A stretch of DNA of 15,401 bases from Reyranella sp. (GTDB taxonomy: Bacteria; Pseudomonadota; Alphaproteobacteria; Reyranellales; Reyranellaceae). The notes under the pieces are model-generated. The model did not search any database, was not told the origin of the DNA, and saw nothing but the letters and a program-made list of their open reading frames with translations. Below are positions 7,575 to 14,551 of this stretch, in pieces (the first letter of the stretch is position 1; every line of letters starts with the position of its first letter). A program made the translations under genes and the position numbers. The stretch lies in NCBI GenBank assembly GCA_016780605.1, contig JADHLS010000032.1, forward strand, positions 1-15,401, written 5' to 3'.

Positions 7575-8824
7575 TGGCAGAAGCCCCGATCCCTGCCCAA
7601 ACAGCGCAAGAGCATCGCGCCATCACGCGCCTGATGCTCTTCTTCGCCGTGGTCTACGTCGTCGAAGGCGTGGGCCAGGCGCGGGTCGGCATCATCTTCC
7701 AGCCGCTGAGCTACTACCTGAAGGTGGACGGCTGGACGCCTTTGCAGGTCACGGCCTATTTCGGGGTGCTGAACTTTCCCTGGGTCATCAAGCCGGTCTT
7801 CGGCCTGGTCTCCGACTTCGTCCCGCTGCTGGGATACCGGCGCAAGAGCTACCTGCTGATCGCAAGCGTCGGCGCCGCCGGCGCCTATGCCGGCATCGCC
7901 GTGCTGACCAGGCCAAGCGAGTTCGCCTTCCTGCTGCTCATCAGCTCCTACGCCATGGCGACCTCGAGCACGCTGTGCGGCGCGCTGCTGGTCGAGAACG
8001 GCCAGAGCTTCAACCAGAGCAGCCTGTTCGTCGGCCAACAATGGCTGTGGTTCAACATCGCGATCATGGCGAGCGCGATCGCCGGCGGCGTGCTGGTCCA
8101 GCATCTGTCGCCGACGCTCGCCCTGCAGTCAGCCGCCGCAATCGCCGCGGTCGCCTCGCTCGCGGTCATCGTCGCTACTCTGTCGCTGCTCGATGAGCCG
8201 CGCACAATGGTGAACCGCGCGGAAGCCTGGCGCACGCTTCAGGGTCTGCTGGCGACGCTGAAGTCGAGGCGGCTCTACCTCGTCGCCGTCTTCCTGTTTC
8301 TCTATGCCTTCGCTCCGGGCTTCGGCACGCCGCTCTACTTCTACATGACCGATACGCTCGCCTTCTCGCAGTCCTATATCGGCGTGCTGGGCTCGATCGC
8401 GGCCGGCGGATGGGTCGTCGGCGCCATCATCCATCGCCGGCTCCTGGCGCGGCTGAGCCCGCAAGCCCTGCTCTATCTCAGCATCGTGCTGGGCACGGCG
8501 GCGACGGCCGCCTTCCTGCTGCTGAGCGACGAGGTCACGGCGGCCCTGGTCAACTTCGGAAGCGGCGTCGCCGCGATGATCGCCACCATCGCCTCCCTGA
8601 CCGTGGCGGCGCAGCATTGCCCGAAACGGGCCGAGGGCTTTGCCTTCGCCGCCCTGATGTCGATCTCCAACCTGGCAGACATCTGCTCCAACATCGCCGG
8701 TGCCTATCTCTACGACCATGTCTTTGAGAGCAGGCTCGCACCGCTGATCGTCGTGTCGGCCGCCGCGACGGCGTTCGCCGTCGTCCTCGTGCCGCTGCTT
8801 CGCCTCGGCAACCGGGAGACATGA
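7574..8824 (+). CDS. MFS transporter of the BT1 (folate/biopterin transporter) family
   Basis: A 416-residue inner-membrane permease with about 12 hydrophobic segments. The BT1 family fingerprint is plain: VYVVEGVGQARVG near residues 27-39 (compare Y..EG..QA), then FPWVIKPVFGLVSDF at 68-82 and PLLGYRRKSYLL at 84-95. This is the W-x-x-KP-x-x-G-x-x-SD...P-x-x-GYRR-x-SY signature of the folate-biopterin transporter branch of MFS, known from trypanosomatids, plants and bacteria. The frame is open far upstream, but ATG 7574-7576 overlaps the TGA of the LLM gene (TGATG) and places the first helix correctly, so it is the start. Substrate is not proven; bacterial BT1 homologues are mostly uncharacterised, and the neighbour LLM enzyme may act on what it carries. 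An inverted repeat follows the stop at once. Confidence 0.87.
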   Translation: MAEAPIPAQTAQEHRAITRLMLFFAVVYVVEGVGQARVGIIFQPLSYYLKVDGWTPLQVTAYFGVLNFPWVIKPVFGLVSDFVPLLGYRRKSYLLIASVGAAGAYAGIAVLTRPSEFAFLLLISSYAMATSSTLCGALLVENGQSFNQSSLFVGQQWLWFNIAIMASAIAGGVLVQHLSPTLALQSAAAIAAVASLAVIVATLSLLDEPRTMVNRAEAWRTLQGLLATLKSRRLYLVAVFLFLYAFAPGFGTPLYFYMTDTLAFSQSYIGVLGSIAAGGWVVGAIIHRRLLARLSPQALLYLSIVLGTAATAAFLLLSDEVTAALVNFGSGVAAMIATIASLTVAAQHCPKRAEGFAFAALMSISNLADICSNIAGAYLYDHVFESRLAPLIVVSAAATAFAVVLVPLLRLGNRET

Positions 8825-8830
8825 TCCTCT

Positions 8831-8904
8831 TCTTGCCGGACCGCGGGCCTCCAGGCCCGCATCATGAATCATGCGCGGGCCTGGAGGCCCGCGGTCCCGG
8901 AAGA
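8831..8904. repeat. Nested inverted repeat (REP/BIME-like, possible bidirectional terminator)
   Basis: Two perfectly complementary 23-nt arms at 8838-8860 and 8875-8897 (GGACCGCGGGCCTCC... and its reverse complement) flank a 14-nt centre. Each arm holds its own palindrome, GCGGGCCT-CC-AGGCCCGC, so the element can fold either as one long hairpin or as two short ones. The pairing extends outward to TCTT (8831-8834) and AAGA (8901-8904) with a one-base bulge. It sits between convergent genes (stops at 8824 and 8918), so it may terminate both transcripts, although no long U-tract follows. The double-palindrome form is typical of dispersed REP/BIME elements; copy number in the genome is not visible here. 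Confidence 0.75.
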
Positions 8905-8917
8905 CTGAAAGCTTAAG

Positions 8918-9802
8918 CTAGCGTTTCCACGACGCCGCGCGCTCCAGCAGGCGTCGCGCGCGGATCACCACCGGAATGTCAACCATGCTGCCTTCGAAGG
9001 CGACAGCGCCCTCGCCCTTGGCCGCGGCGGCTTCGAAGGTCGCGATCAGGCGGCGCGCCCGGTCGAGCTCCTCGGCGGTGGCGCCGTACTCCTCGTTGAT
9101 GATCGGCACGTGCGCGGGATGGATGCACGAGGCCGTGGTGAAACCCAGCGCCCGGCCACGCTTCAGGCCGGCACGATAGGACTCGAGATCCTTGATGTTG
9201 GCGAGCTGTCCCATCGAGCCCATCGGCAGGATGCCGGCCGCGCGGCACGCGGCCAGCCCGTGCATGGCCATGACGTACATGCTGTCGGCCGACGGAATGG
9301 CACCGAGCTCGGTCGCCATGTCCTCGCCGCCCACCGACATGCCGGCCATGCGCGGCTCGGCGGCGATGGCGTAGAGATGCGGCAACGCCGCCGGCGATTC
9401 GATGAGCACCAGGAAGCGCGTGTGGCCGACCGTCATGCCCAGCGCCTCCTCGCGCGCCGCCACCAGCTCGGCCAGCAGGCGCACATGCTCGGGGCCCATC
9501 ACCTTGGGCAGCATCAGCGCGGCGACGCCCGGCATGACCGAGGCCGCGATGTCGGGAACGGCAAGCTCGAGCGGCCGGTTGATGCGCACGACGACGTCAG
9601 CGCCGGCCTGGGAGACGCGCGGCACCGCCGCCGGCAGCGCGGCGCGCGCCGCCTCCTTGTGGGTCGGCAGGATGGAATCCTCGAGGTCGAGGATCAGCGC
9701 ATCGGCGCCGCGCTCATGCGCCTTGGCCAGGAAGCGCTCGGACAGCACGGGCACGAACAGCAGGGAGCGCCAGGACGGCAGCGGTCGGGTCATGTCTTTC
9801 AT
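8918..9802 (-). CDS. CoA-ester lyase, HpcH/HpaI aldolase family (CitE-like)
   Basis: A 294-residue TIM-barrel enzyme of the CitE/malyl-CoA/citramalyl-CoA lyase family, which cleaves or forms a carbon-carbon bond in a CoA thioester. It opens with WRSLLFVPVLSERF at 11-24, then ADALILDLEDS at 33-43, the CoA-binding arginine R73 in VVRIN, and the Mg2+ ligands E135 (LVLIESPAAL) and D161 (GGEDMATELG). The common PGDRPRF near the start is PVLSERF here, so substrate contacts there may differ. ATG 9800-9802 is used, three bases after the upstream stop; a second ATG three codons later could also serve, but GGAG lies well for the first. It ends a minus-strand operon with a CoA-transferase and a Bug binding protein, which fits cleavage of a CoA-activated hydroxy acid. 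Confidence 0.88.
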   Translation of the reverse strand: MKDMTRPLPSWRSLLFVPVLSERFLAKAHERGADALILDLEDSILPTHKEAARAALPAAVPRVSQAGADVVVRINRPLELAVPDIAASVMPGVAALMLPKVMGPEHVRLLAELVAAREEALGMTVGHTRFLVLIESPAALPHLYAIAAEPRMAGMSVGGEDMATELGAIPSADSMYVMAMHGLAACRAAGILPMGSMGQLANIKDLESYRAGLKRGRALGFTTASCIHPAHVPIINEEYGATAEELDRARRLIATFEAAAAKGEGAVAFEGSMVDIPVVIRARRLLERAASWKR

Positions 9803-9805
9803 TCC

Positions 9806-10768
9806 CTACTCCAGTCGGATGCCGGCGTCGGCGATCACCTTCTTCCAGATCTCGGTCTCGCGCGCGATGTGGGCCGCGGCCTCGGCCTGGGTGCTGGCGA
9901 CGGTCTCGATGCCCTGCTTGGCGTAGGCATCGCGCACCTCCGGCGCCTTGAGCGCCTTGGTGATGATGCCGTGCAGGGTGGTGACGATCTCGGGCGGCGT
10001 CTTGGACGCGACGACGATGGCGTACCAGTTGGTCGCGGCGTATCCGGGATAGCCCTGCTCGGCAATGGTCGGAATGTCGGGATCGAACGGCGAGCGCCTG
10101 GCGCCGGTGACGGCGAGCGCACGGATGCGGCCCTCGCGCATGAAGCCGGTGGCGGTGGGAGCACTCGCGATCACCGAGGGCACGTGCCCCGCCACCAGGT
10201 CGTTCATCGCCGGGCCGCCGCCGCGGAACGGCACATGGATCAGCTTGGCGCCGCTTCGTGCCTTCAGGAGCTCACCGGCGAGATGGCCCGCGCCGCCGAC
10301 GCCCGACGAGCCGTACTCGATGCCCTCTGGCCGCTTGCCCAGCGCGATGTACTCCGCGAGCGTCTTGGCCGGCACGCTGGGATGCACCACCAGCACGTTG
10401 GAGAAATCGACCGCGATGCAGACCGGCACGATGTCGGTCACGGGATCGTAGCCCACGTCCTTCATGGCGTAGGGGTTGACCGACATGATGCCGACATTGG
10501 CCATCAGAACGGTGTGACCGTCGGCCGGTGCGCGCAGCGCCTCGCGGGCCGCGAGATTGCCGCCGGCGCCGGGCTTGTTGTCGACCAGGACCGACATGCC
10601 GTTCCTGGTGAGCTCCTGCGCCAGGATGCGCGCCACGATGTCGCCACCGCCGCCCGCCGCGAAGCCGACCAGCAGGCGCAGCTGCTTGGAGGGAAACGAC
10701 TGCGCACGACTGACGGCGGGCGCCAGGGCGGCTGCTGCAGCCGACCCGATCAACGATCGCCGAAACAT
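9806..10768 (-). CDS. Tripartite tricarboxylate transporter-type periplasmic binding protein (Bug/TctC family)
   Basis: A 320-residue exported receptor. A signal peptide of about 22 residues (MFRRSLIGSAAAAALAPAVSRA) precedes QSFPSKQLRLLVGFAAGGG, the classic Bug start in which the GG-rich loop helps hold a carboxylate. Further markers are DNKPGAGGNLA near 63-73, GSSGVGGAGHLAGELL, HVPFRGGGPAMNDL, and IPTIAEQGYPGY. Such proteins bind dicarboxylates, nicotinate, terephthalate or similar acids. No TctA/TctB membrane genes are in the window, so it is an orphan, as many Bug proteins are; it may serve a distant permease or act as a sensor. It lies five bases after the methyltransferase gene and three before the CoA-lyase gene. 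A GGGAAA is about nine bases upstream of ATG 10768. Confidence 0.93.
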   Translation of the reverse strand: MFRRSLIGSAAAAALAPAVSRAQSFPSKQLRLLVGFAAGGGGDIVARILAQELTRNGMSVLVDNKPGAGGNLAAREALRAPADGHTVLMANVGIMSVNPYAMKDVGYDPVTDIVPVCIAVDFSNVLVVHPSVPAKTLAEYIALGKRPEGIEYGSSGVGGAGHLAGELLKARSGAKLIHVPFRGGGPAMNDLVAGHVPSVIASAPTATGFMREGRIRALAVTGARRSPFDPDIPTIAEQGYPGYAATNWYAIVVASKTPPEIVTTLHGIITKALKAPEVRDAYAKQGIETVASTQAEAAAHIARETEIWKKVIADAGIRLE

Positions 10769-10773
10769 GAAAG

Positions 10774-11448
10774 CTAGTTTCCCCCGCCGTTTAGTTGTCG
10801 AGGGCCATCATGCCCATTCCCACGAGCGCGGCGATAGCTCCAAATTCCCATCGGCGGAACATTGCGCCATTCGCGCCCGACGAAGCGGGCATCGAGCTTC
10901 AAGGTCGGGGCATCGGGATCGACCGGCGCCTTGAAGCCGTAGGTGTACTGGATGATCGTTCCGCCGGACGGCATGAGATCGAACGCTTCCGCGTAGCAAT
11001 GGGCGGCGACGTCCCGCCGGACGGCGCGCATCGGCAGTCCACACAGCACCGCACCGATCGAATTCACCCGCGCCTTCGCCAGCATTCCGCCGATCTCCAG
11101 GGCGTCACCGTGCAGCACGTTCAGGCCGCGAAATCGGTGGGCCAGCGTCCGACAGAGATCGGCATCGCGCTCGACCACGATCAGCTGGTCCAGCGGGCAG
11201 CCCGCATCGATGAACGCGGCGGTGACCTGTCCCGTGCCGGCGCCCAGCTCGAGCACGGGGCCCCCGCCGGGAATCGCGGCATCGAGCACCGCCTGCGCCA
11301 GCCGGCGCGCGGTCCAGCCGCTGCTGGTCAGCGGCAGCCCGACGGCCACCGGGTCCCGACACCAGCTCCGCAGGAAGGGCAATGAGTTGCTCAGCATCGA
11401 CACGTCCGTCGGCAGTTTGAAACGATGCAACGCGGCGGCGGTTTCCAT
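10774..11448 (-). CDS. Class I SAM-dependent methyltransferase, PmtA-like (phospholipid N-methyltransferase family)
   Basis: A 224-residue methyltransferase. Motif I is VLELGAGTG at 65-73, the acidic ribose contact is E93 (IVVERDADLC), the adenine-loop aspartate is D115 (LHGDALEI), and motif IV is CGLPM at 136-140. The opening FLRSWCRDPVAVG near 25-37 and the pattern LTSSGWTARRLA before motif I, followed by the late IIQYTYGFKAPV, resemble the Rhizobium/Rhodobacter PmtA group, which methylates phosphatidylethanolamine on the way to phosphatidylcholine at the membrane. A closely related group includes rRNA dimethylase-like enzymes, so the substrate is not certain. No Shine-Dalgarno precedes ATG 11446-11448; the second ATG, at codon 18, is possible. 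It lies 30 bp after the CoA-transferase gene and 5 bp before the Bug gene, an odd context for a lipid enzyme. Confidence 0.8.
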   Translation of the reverse strand: METAAALHRFKLPTDVSMLSNSLPFLRSWCRDPVAVGLPLTSSGWTARRLAQAVLDAAIPGGGPVLELGAGTGQVTAAFIDAGCPLDQLIVVERDADLCRTLAHRFRGLNVLHGDALEIGGMLAKARVNSIGAVLCGLPMRAVRRDVAAHCYAEAFDLMPSGGTIIQYTYGFKAPVDPDAPTLKLDARFVGREWRNVPPMGIWSYRRARGNGHDGPRQLNGGGN

Positions 11449-11478
11449 GTTGCGTGGTCTAAGCGGACTTGACGCGCT

Positions 11479-12702
11479 CTACGCGGACTTGAGCTCCTGA
11501 GGCTGCTGGCCCAGGACACCAAGGGCTCTCAGCCGTGCAATCTCCTCGGCAGAATAACCTGCGTCCCGCAGCACCTTCTCGGAATGCTGGCCGACGGACG
11601 GCGCCCGCACCGGCGCGACCTTGGTCTCGCCGTCGAGATGGAAGGGGCTCGACACGGTGAGGCCTTTGCCGTCGGCAAACGGCACCAGCGCACCGATCTC
11701 GCGCGATTGGGTGTCGTCGGCGGCCTCGTTGACCGAATAGACGGCGCCGAACGTCACGCCGGCCGCCTCCAGGATCGGACGCCATTCGGCGAGGTCACGC
11801 TTGGCGAAGATCTCGTCCAGAATCGCGGTCAGGGCCACCGAGTTTTGCCGGCGCGCGTCCCTCGTGGCGAAGCGCGGATCCTCGGCAAGATGCGTGGCCT
11901 CGATCGCCTTGAGGAAGCCCGCCAACTGCCGCTCCTCGTTGTGCAGCGCCATCAGGAACCAGCGGCCGTCGCGGCAGCGATAGTGGTTGGCCAGCGCGGC
12001 CGGCGCCTTGGTGCGCGGCGGACGCGGCGCGACGTGCTCGCCGAACAGCCGGTTCTGGACGAAGCAACCGTTGGCCCAGAAGCCGTTCTGCAGGAGAGAG
12101 GTCTGGGCGACGCCGCCGCGGCCCGTCTTCTCGCGGCGATAGAGCGCCGTCACGATCGCGGCATAGAGCGCCGTCGCCGTCGGATGATCGCCGAGACCCG
12201 GCGCCGATCGCGACGGCTCGGTGTCGGCACTTGCCCGCACCATGTCCATCAGCCCGGTGCGCGCCCAGTAGGCCGTCGCGTCGAAGCCTGTCCTCGCCGC
12301 TTCGGCGCCGACCTCGCCATAGGCCGTGATCGAACCGTAGATCAGGCGCGGATTGATCTTCAGGAGATCAGCGGCGGCGATCTTCAGGCGCTCGCGCACC
12401 GGCAAGGGGAAGTTGGTGAGGAAGACATCGGTCGAGGCGATCAGCCGATTGAGCACCGCCAGCCCCTCGGGATGCTTGAGGTCGATGGCGAGACTGCGCT
12501 TGTTGCGCGATGTCAGCTGCCACCAATAGTCGGTGATCTTGCCGGGAACGGGCGTTGCGTTCCGCCAGGGATCGCCGGCGCCCGGCGGCTCGAGCTTGAT
12601 CACCTCGGCGCCGAAGTCCGACAGGATGGTCGCGGCCGCGGGCCCCGCGATCCAGCTCGCGCAGTCGATGACTTTCAGACCCTTGAAGACTCCATCGGTC
12701 AT
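11479..12702 (-). CDS. CaiB/BaiF family (class III) CoA-transferase
   Basis: A 407-residue family III CoA-transferase, which moves CoA from a donor thioester to a carboxylic acid through an aspartyl-CoA anhydride. The start LKVIDCASWIAGPAAATILSDFGAEVIKLEPP (residues 9-40, read in pieces) is diagnostic, as are RNKRSLAIDLKHPEG at 66-80, the segment ending LTNFPLPVRERL, and ITAYGEVG. The catalytic aspartate is D141 in TGFDATAYWARTGLM. A second hallmark, HPTATALYAAIVTALYRREKTGRGG, follows. Length is normal. Start and donor acids are unknown; frequent partners are succinyl-CoA or oxalyl-CoA. The gene lies 13 bp after the SDR gene, and with the CoA-lyase at the end of the operon it suggests activation followed by cleavage of an organic acid. 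The CaiB-type ribosome site is weak (GGGG about nine bases upstream). Confidence 0.92.
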   Translation of the reverse strand: MTDGVFKGLKVIDCASWIAGPAAATILSDFGAEVIKLEPPGAGDPWRNATPVPGKITDYWWQLTSRNKRSLAIDLKHPEGLAVLNRLIASTDVFLTNFPLPVRERLKIAAADLLKINPRLIYGSITAYGEVGAEAARTGFDATAYWARTGLMDMVRASADTEPSRSAPGLGDHPTATALYAAIVTALYRREKTGRGGVAQTSLLQNGFWANGCFVQNRLFGEHVAPRPPRTKAPAALANHYRCRDGRWFLMALHNEERQLAGFLKAIEATHLAEDPRFATRDARRQNSVALTAILDEIFAKRDLAEWRPILEAAGVTFGAVYSVNEAADDTQSREIGALVPFADGKGLTVSSPFHLDGETKVAPVRAPSVGQHSEKVLRDAGYSAEEIARLRALGVLGQQPQELKSA

Positions 12703-12715
12703 CGTGTTGCCCCTA

Positions 12716-13576
12716 TCAATGACTCGGCTTGGTCGGGAACGGCGTGAGCTGCAATTCGTGCGTCCAGCAGGAACGGTCCTGCGTGTGAAGATAGTAGAAC
12801 GCCTCGGCGATCTTCATCGGGTTGATGATGATGTCGGTGTTCTTCTGGGCGCGCGGCAGGGCCCGCGTGCCTGGCGAATCGATCAGGCCATCGATCACGA
12901 TGTTGGCGACGTGGATGCCGTGCTCGGAGTATTCCTCGGTCAGGACCTGGGCCAGGGTGCGCATCATCACGCGCGGATAGTAGAGCGATTCGCCGGTGTT
13001 GCGCTTGGTGCCGCGCAGCGACTTGGCGTTGTTGGAGAAGAAGAACGATCCCGAGCCGCGCTTGCGCATGGCCGGCAGCACCTCCTTGGCGACCAGGAAC
13101 GGACCGCGGCTCGCGATATGATGGGCGACGTCGAACATCTCGACCGGGATGTATTCCAGCAGGTCCTGGCCGGGCGGCAGGTCGCGGCCCTCAAGATAGC
13201 CCGCATTGTAGATCAGGACCTCGGGCTCGCCTGCCTCGGCGCGGATGGTGGCGAAGGCCTGCGAGATCGCCTTCTCCGATGAAAGATCGAGCTCCACCGT
13301 CATGCAGTCCCCGCCCTGCTCGCGGATGGCGTCGGACAGTGCCGCCGCGTTGGAGGCCGTGCGCGTGGTCATCACCGTGAAGAAGCCCTCGCCGGCGAAC
13401 TTCTGCGCCAGTGCGCCGCCAACGCCGAAGCGGGCGCCGACCGGCATCGCCGACGCATCGAGGTTCTTGCCGTGCGCCAGCCGCGTGTTGCGCCCGTCCG
13501 CCTGCCACTTCGAGGTCGCCCCGATGACCACGGCGACCGGCTTGCCTTGGGTGTTCTTCCCTGTCGGTTGGGCCAC
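12716..13576 (-). CDS. Atypical short-chain dehydrogenase/reductase (SDR) with displaced glycine motif
   Basis: A 286-residue Rossmann-fold protein. The first strand is VAVVIGAT (14-21), but the glycine motif GARFGVGGALAQKF comes only at 47-60, because about 25 residues (SKWQADGRNTRLAHG and on) are inserted. Later SDR landmarks are present: DLSS at 97-100, the NAG motif as IYNAG at 122-126, and SFFFSNNAKS at 177-186. The catalytic YxxxK is absent: the expected site reads SLYYPRVMMRTLAQ (197-210), with no lysine, so it may not be a classical dehydrogenase. The frame is open upstream to 13642, but GTG 13574-13576 has AAAGGAC about eight bases before it and is the likely start. It is first in the operon with the CoA-transferase and CoA-lyase. 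Confidence 0.85.
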   Translation of the reverse strand: MAQPTGKNTQGKPVAVVIGATSKWQADGRNTRLAHGKNLDASAMPVGARFGVGGALAQKFAGEGFFTVMTTRTASNAAALSDAIREQGGDCMTVELDLSSEKAISQAFATIRAEAGEPEVLIYNAGYLEGRDLPPGQDLLEYIPVEMFDVAHHIASRGPFLVAKEVLPAMRKRGSGSFFFSNNAKSLRGTKRNTGESLYYPRVMMRTLAQVLTEEYSEHGIHVANIVIDGLIDSPGTRALPRAQKNTDIIINPMKIAEAFYYLHTQDRSCWTHELQLTPFPTKPSH

Positions 13577-13614
13577 GCGAAATGTCCTTTCGCAATCGGT
13601 TGTGCCTTCCAGGA

Positions 13615-13642
13615 AGAATAGCGCCGAGAAGCCAACCGGCAA
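13615..13642 (-). promoter_or_regulatory. Candidate sigma70-type promoter for the SDR/CoA-transferase operon
   Basis: On the minus strand TTGCCG (complement of 13637-13642) and TATTCT (complement of 13615-13620) are separated by 16 bases, each matching four of six consensus positions, and the -10 box lies 38 bases before the chosen GTG start. The wider spacer (13577-13758) is also upstream of the divergent cupin gene; I see no convincing promoter in that direction. Confidence 0.35.
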
Positions 13643-13758
13643 AACCTTAGGGGCAAAAAAGCATCAGGTGCCGGCCGGGCTCCTATACGGCAAGGCCTCT
13701 CTGCGCTAGCGTTGTCCCGCACGGTCCATACAAGGGCCGGCAAGGACGGGGGAACATC

Positions 13759-14172
13759 ATGACTATCAATCGTCGCCTGATCGTAGGATGCGCACTTTGT
13801 GCGGTGAGCGGGCTGGTCGCTACGCGCGTCTCGGCGCAAACGCCGCCTGCCGCCACGCCGGGCGTCAAGCGCAAGATCCTGCAGCAAGTCGACGGACCCG
13901 CCGCCGGCTACACCACGCTGATCGTCGAGGTCGAGATCGAACCGGGTGCGACGGTCGCGCGCCACACTCATCCCGGCATCGAATCCGTCTACTTCATCGA
14001 GGGCGGCGGTGAGTTGTCGGTCGAAGGGCAGCCTGCGAAGCAGCTCAATCCGGGCGACGCCTTCCAGATCCCGCCCGGGGTGCCTCACGGCCTGAAGAAC
14101 GGCGCCAAGGCGACCCGCGGCGTGGCGACCTATGTCATCGAAAAGGGCAAGCCGCTCGCATCGCCGGCCTGA
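13759..14172 (+). CDS. Exported small single-domain cupin
   Basis: A 137-residue protein with a cleavable signal peptide (MTINRRLIVGCALCAVSGLV..., cleavage probably after VSA at 26) and a cupin beta-barrel. Cupin motif 1 supplies metal ligands H69, H71 and E75 in ARHTHPGIESVYFIEGGG, and motif 2 supplies H110 in PGDAFQIPPGVPHG, so all four usual ligands are present. Periplasmic cupins of this size are common in proteobacteria, with no settled function; sugar, quercetin-like or oxidised-compound binding are possibilities. ATG 13759 has GGGGAA four bases upstream. It is divergent from the SDR operon and convergent with the membrane protein gene, so it is probably monocistronic. Confidence 0.88.
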   Translation: MTINRRLIVGCALCAVSGLVATRVSAQTPPAATPGVKRKILQQVDGPAAGYTTLIVEVEIEPGATVARHTHPGIESVYFIEGGGELSVEGQPAKQLNPGDAFQIPPGVPHGLKNGAKATRGVATYVIEKGKPLASPA

Positions 14173-14188
14173 CCACCCGGAGTTCCGC

Positions 14189-14551
14189 TCAATACCCTTC
14201 ACGCCACCCGCGTGAAATGAGTGCCGCACGCTGCAACTGGACGGCAATCACGGACTGAGCGGCCAGTGCCATCAGCGGCAGGGCGATCGCGGAAACGACG
14301 GGTATGACGATGTCGCCGAACAGTCCGGCGATCAGGATGAGGGCGGTCGCAACCCCGAGAGCCAGCATGGCGCTCAGGACAGCCATCAGAGCGGCTTGCC
14401 TGAGATACCCTTTTGCCAACAGATAGATCGGTCCGCCGATTGCCGCCCAGAAGTACGACCATCCGTCCACGAAGATCGATTCGTCGGTCTCAAGATTGTC
14501 GAAGCGATAGGGCTCGAATAGCAACGGCAGTGCTCCCCCTCGGTTGTTCAC
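14189..14551 (-). CDS. Small membrane protein of unknown function (DUF2628-like)
   Basis: A 120-residue protein that I do not recognise with confidence. A soluble N-terminus (about 30 residues, with YRFDNLETDESIF) is followed by WSYFWAAIGGPIYLLAKGYL, then two long hydrophobic stretches (AALMAVLSAMLALGVATALIL and a second from about residue 78), and a basic tail. The W-x-F-x-x-GPIYLLxKG pattern recalls DUF2628-type membrane proteins. GTG 14549-14551 is the first start after an in-frame TGA four codons upstream; AAGG is about 18 bases before it, so the site is weak, and the later GTG at FVDGW could be the real start. Its first 20 codons overlap the end of the STAS-like gene in another frame. 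It is convergent with the cupin gene. Confidence 0.6.
   Translation of the reverse strand: MNNRGGALPLLFEPYRFDNLETDESIFVDGWSYFWAAIGGPIYLLAKGYLRQAALMAVLSAMLALGVATALILIAGLFGDIVIPVVSAIALPLMALAAQSVIAVQLQRAALISRGWREGY
14198..14216. terminator. Candidate hairpin between convergent genes
   Basis: TTCACGC (14198-14204) and GCGTGAA (14210-14216) pair perfectly around a 5-base loop, 25 bases after the cupin stop at 14172. There is no U-tract, and the stem lies inside the last codons of the minus-strand membrane protein gene, which would limit it as a terminator for that strand. Confidence 0.35.

Noticed and set aside
9110..10777. Long open frame (555 codons) on the plus strand
   Set aside because: It is antisense to the CoA-lyase and Bug receptor genes and has the same low-complexity, charged make-up. 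Both opposite genes carry conserved catalytic or signal features.
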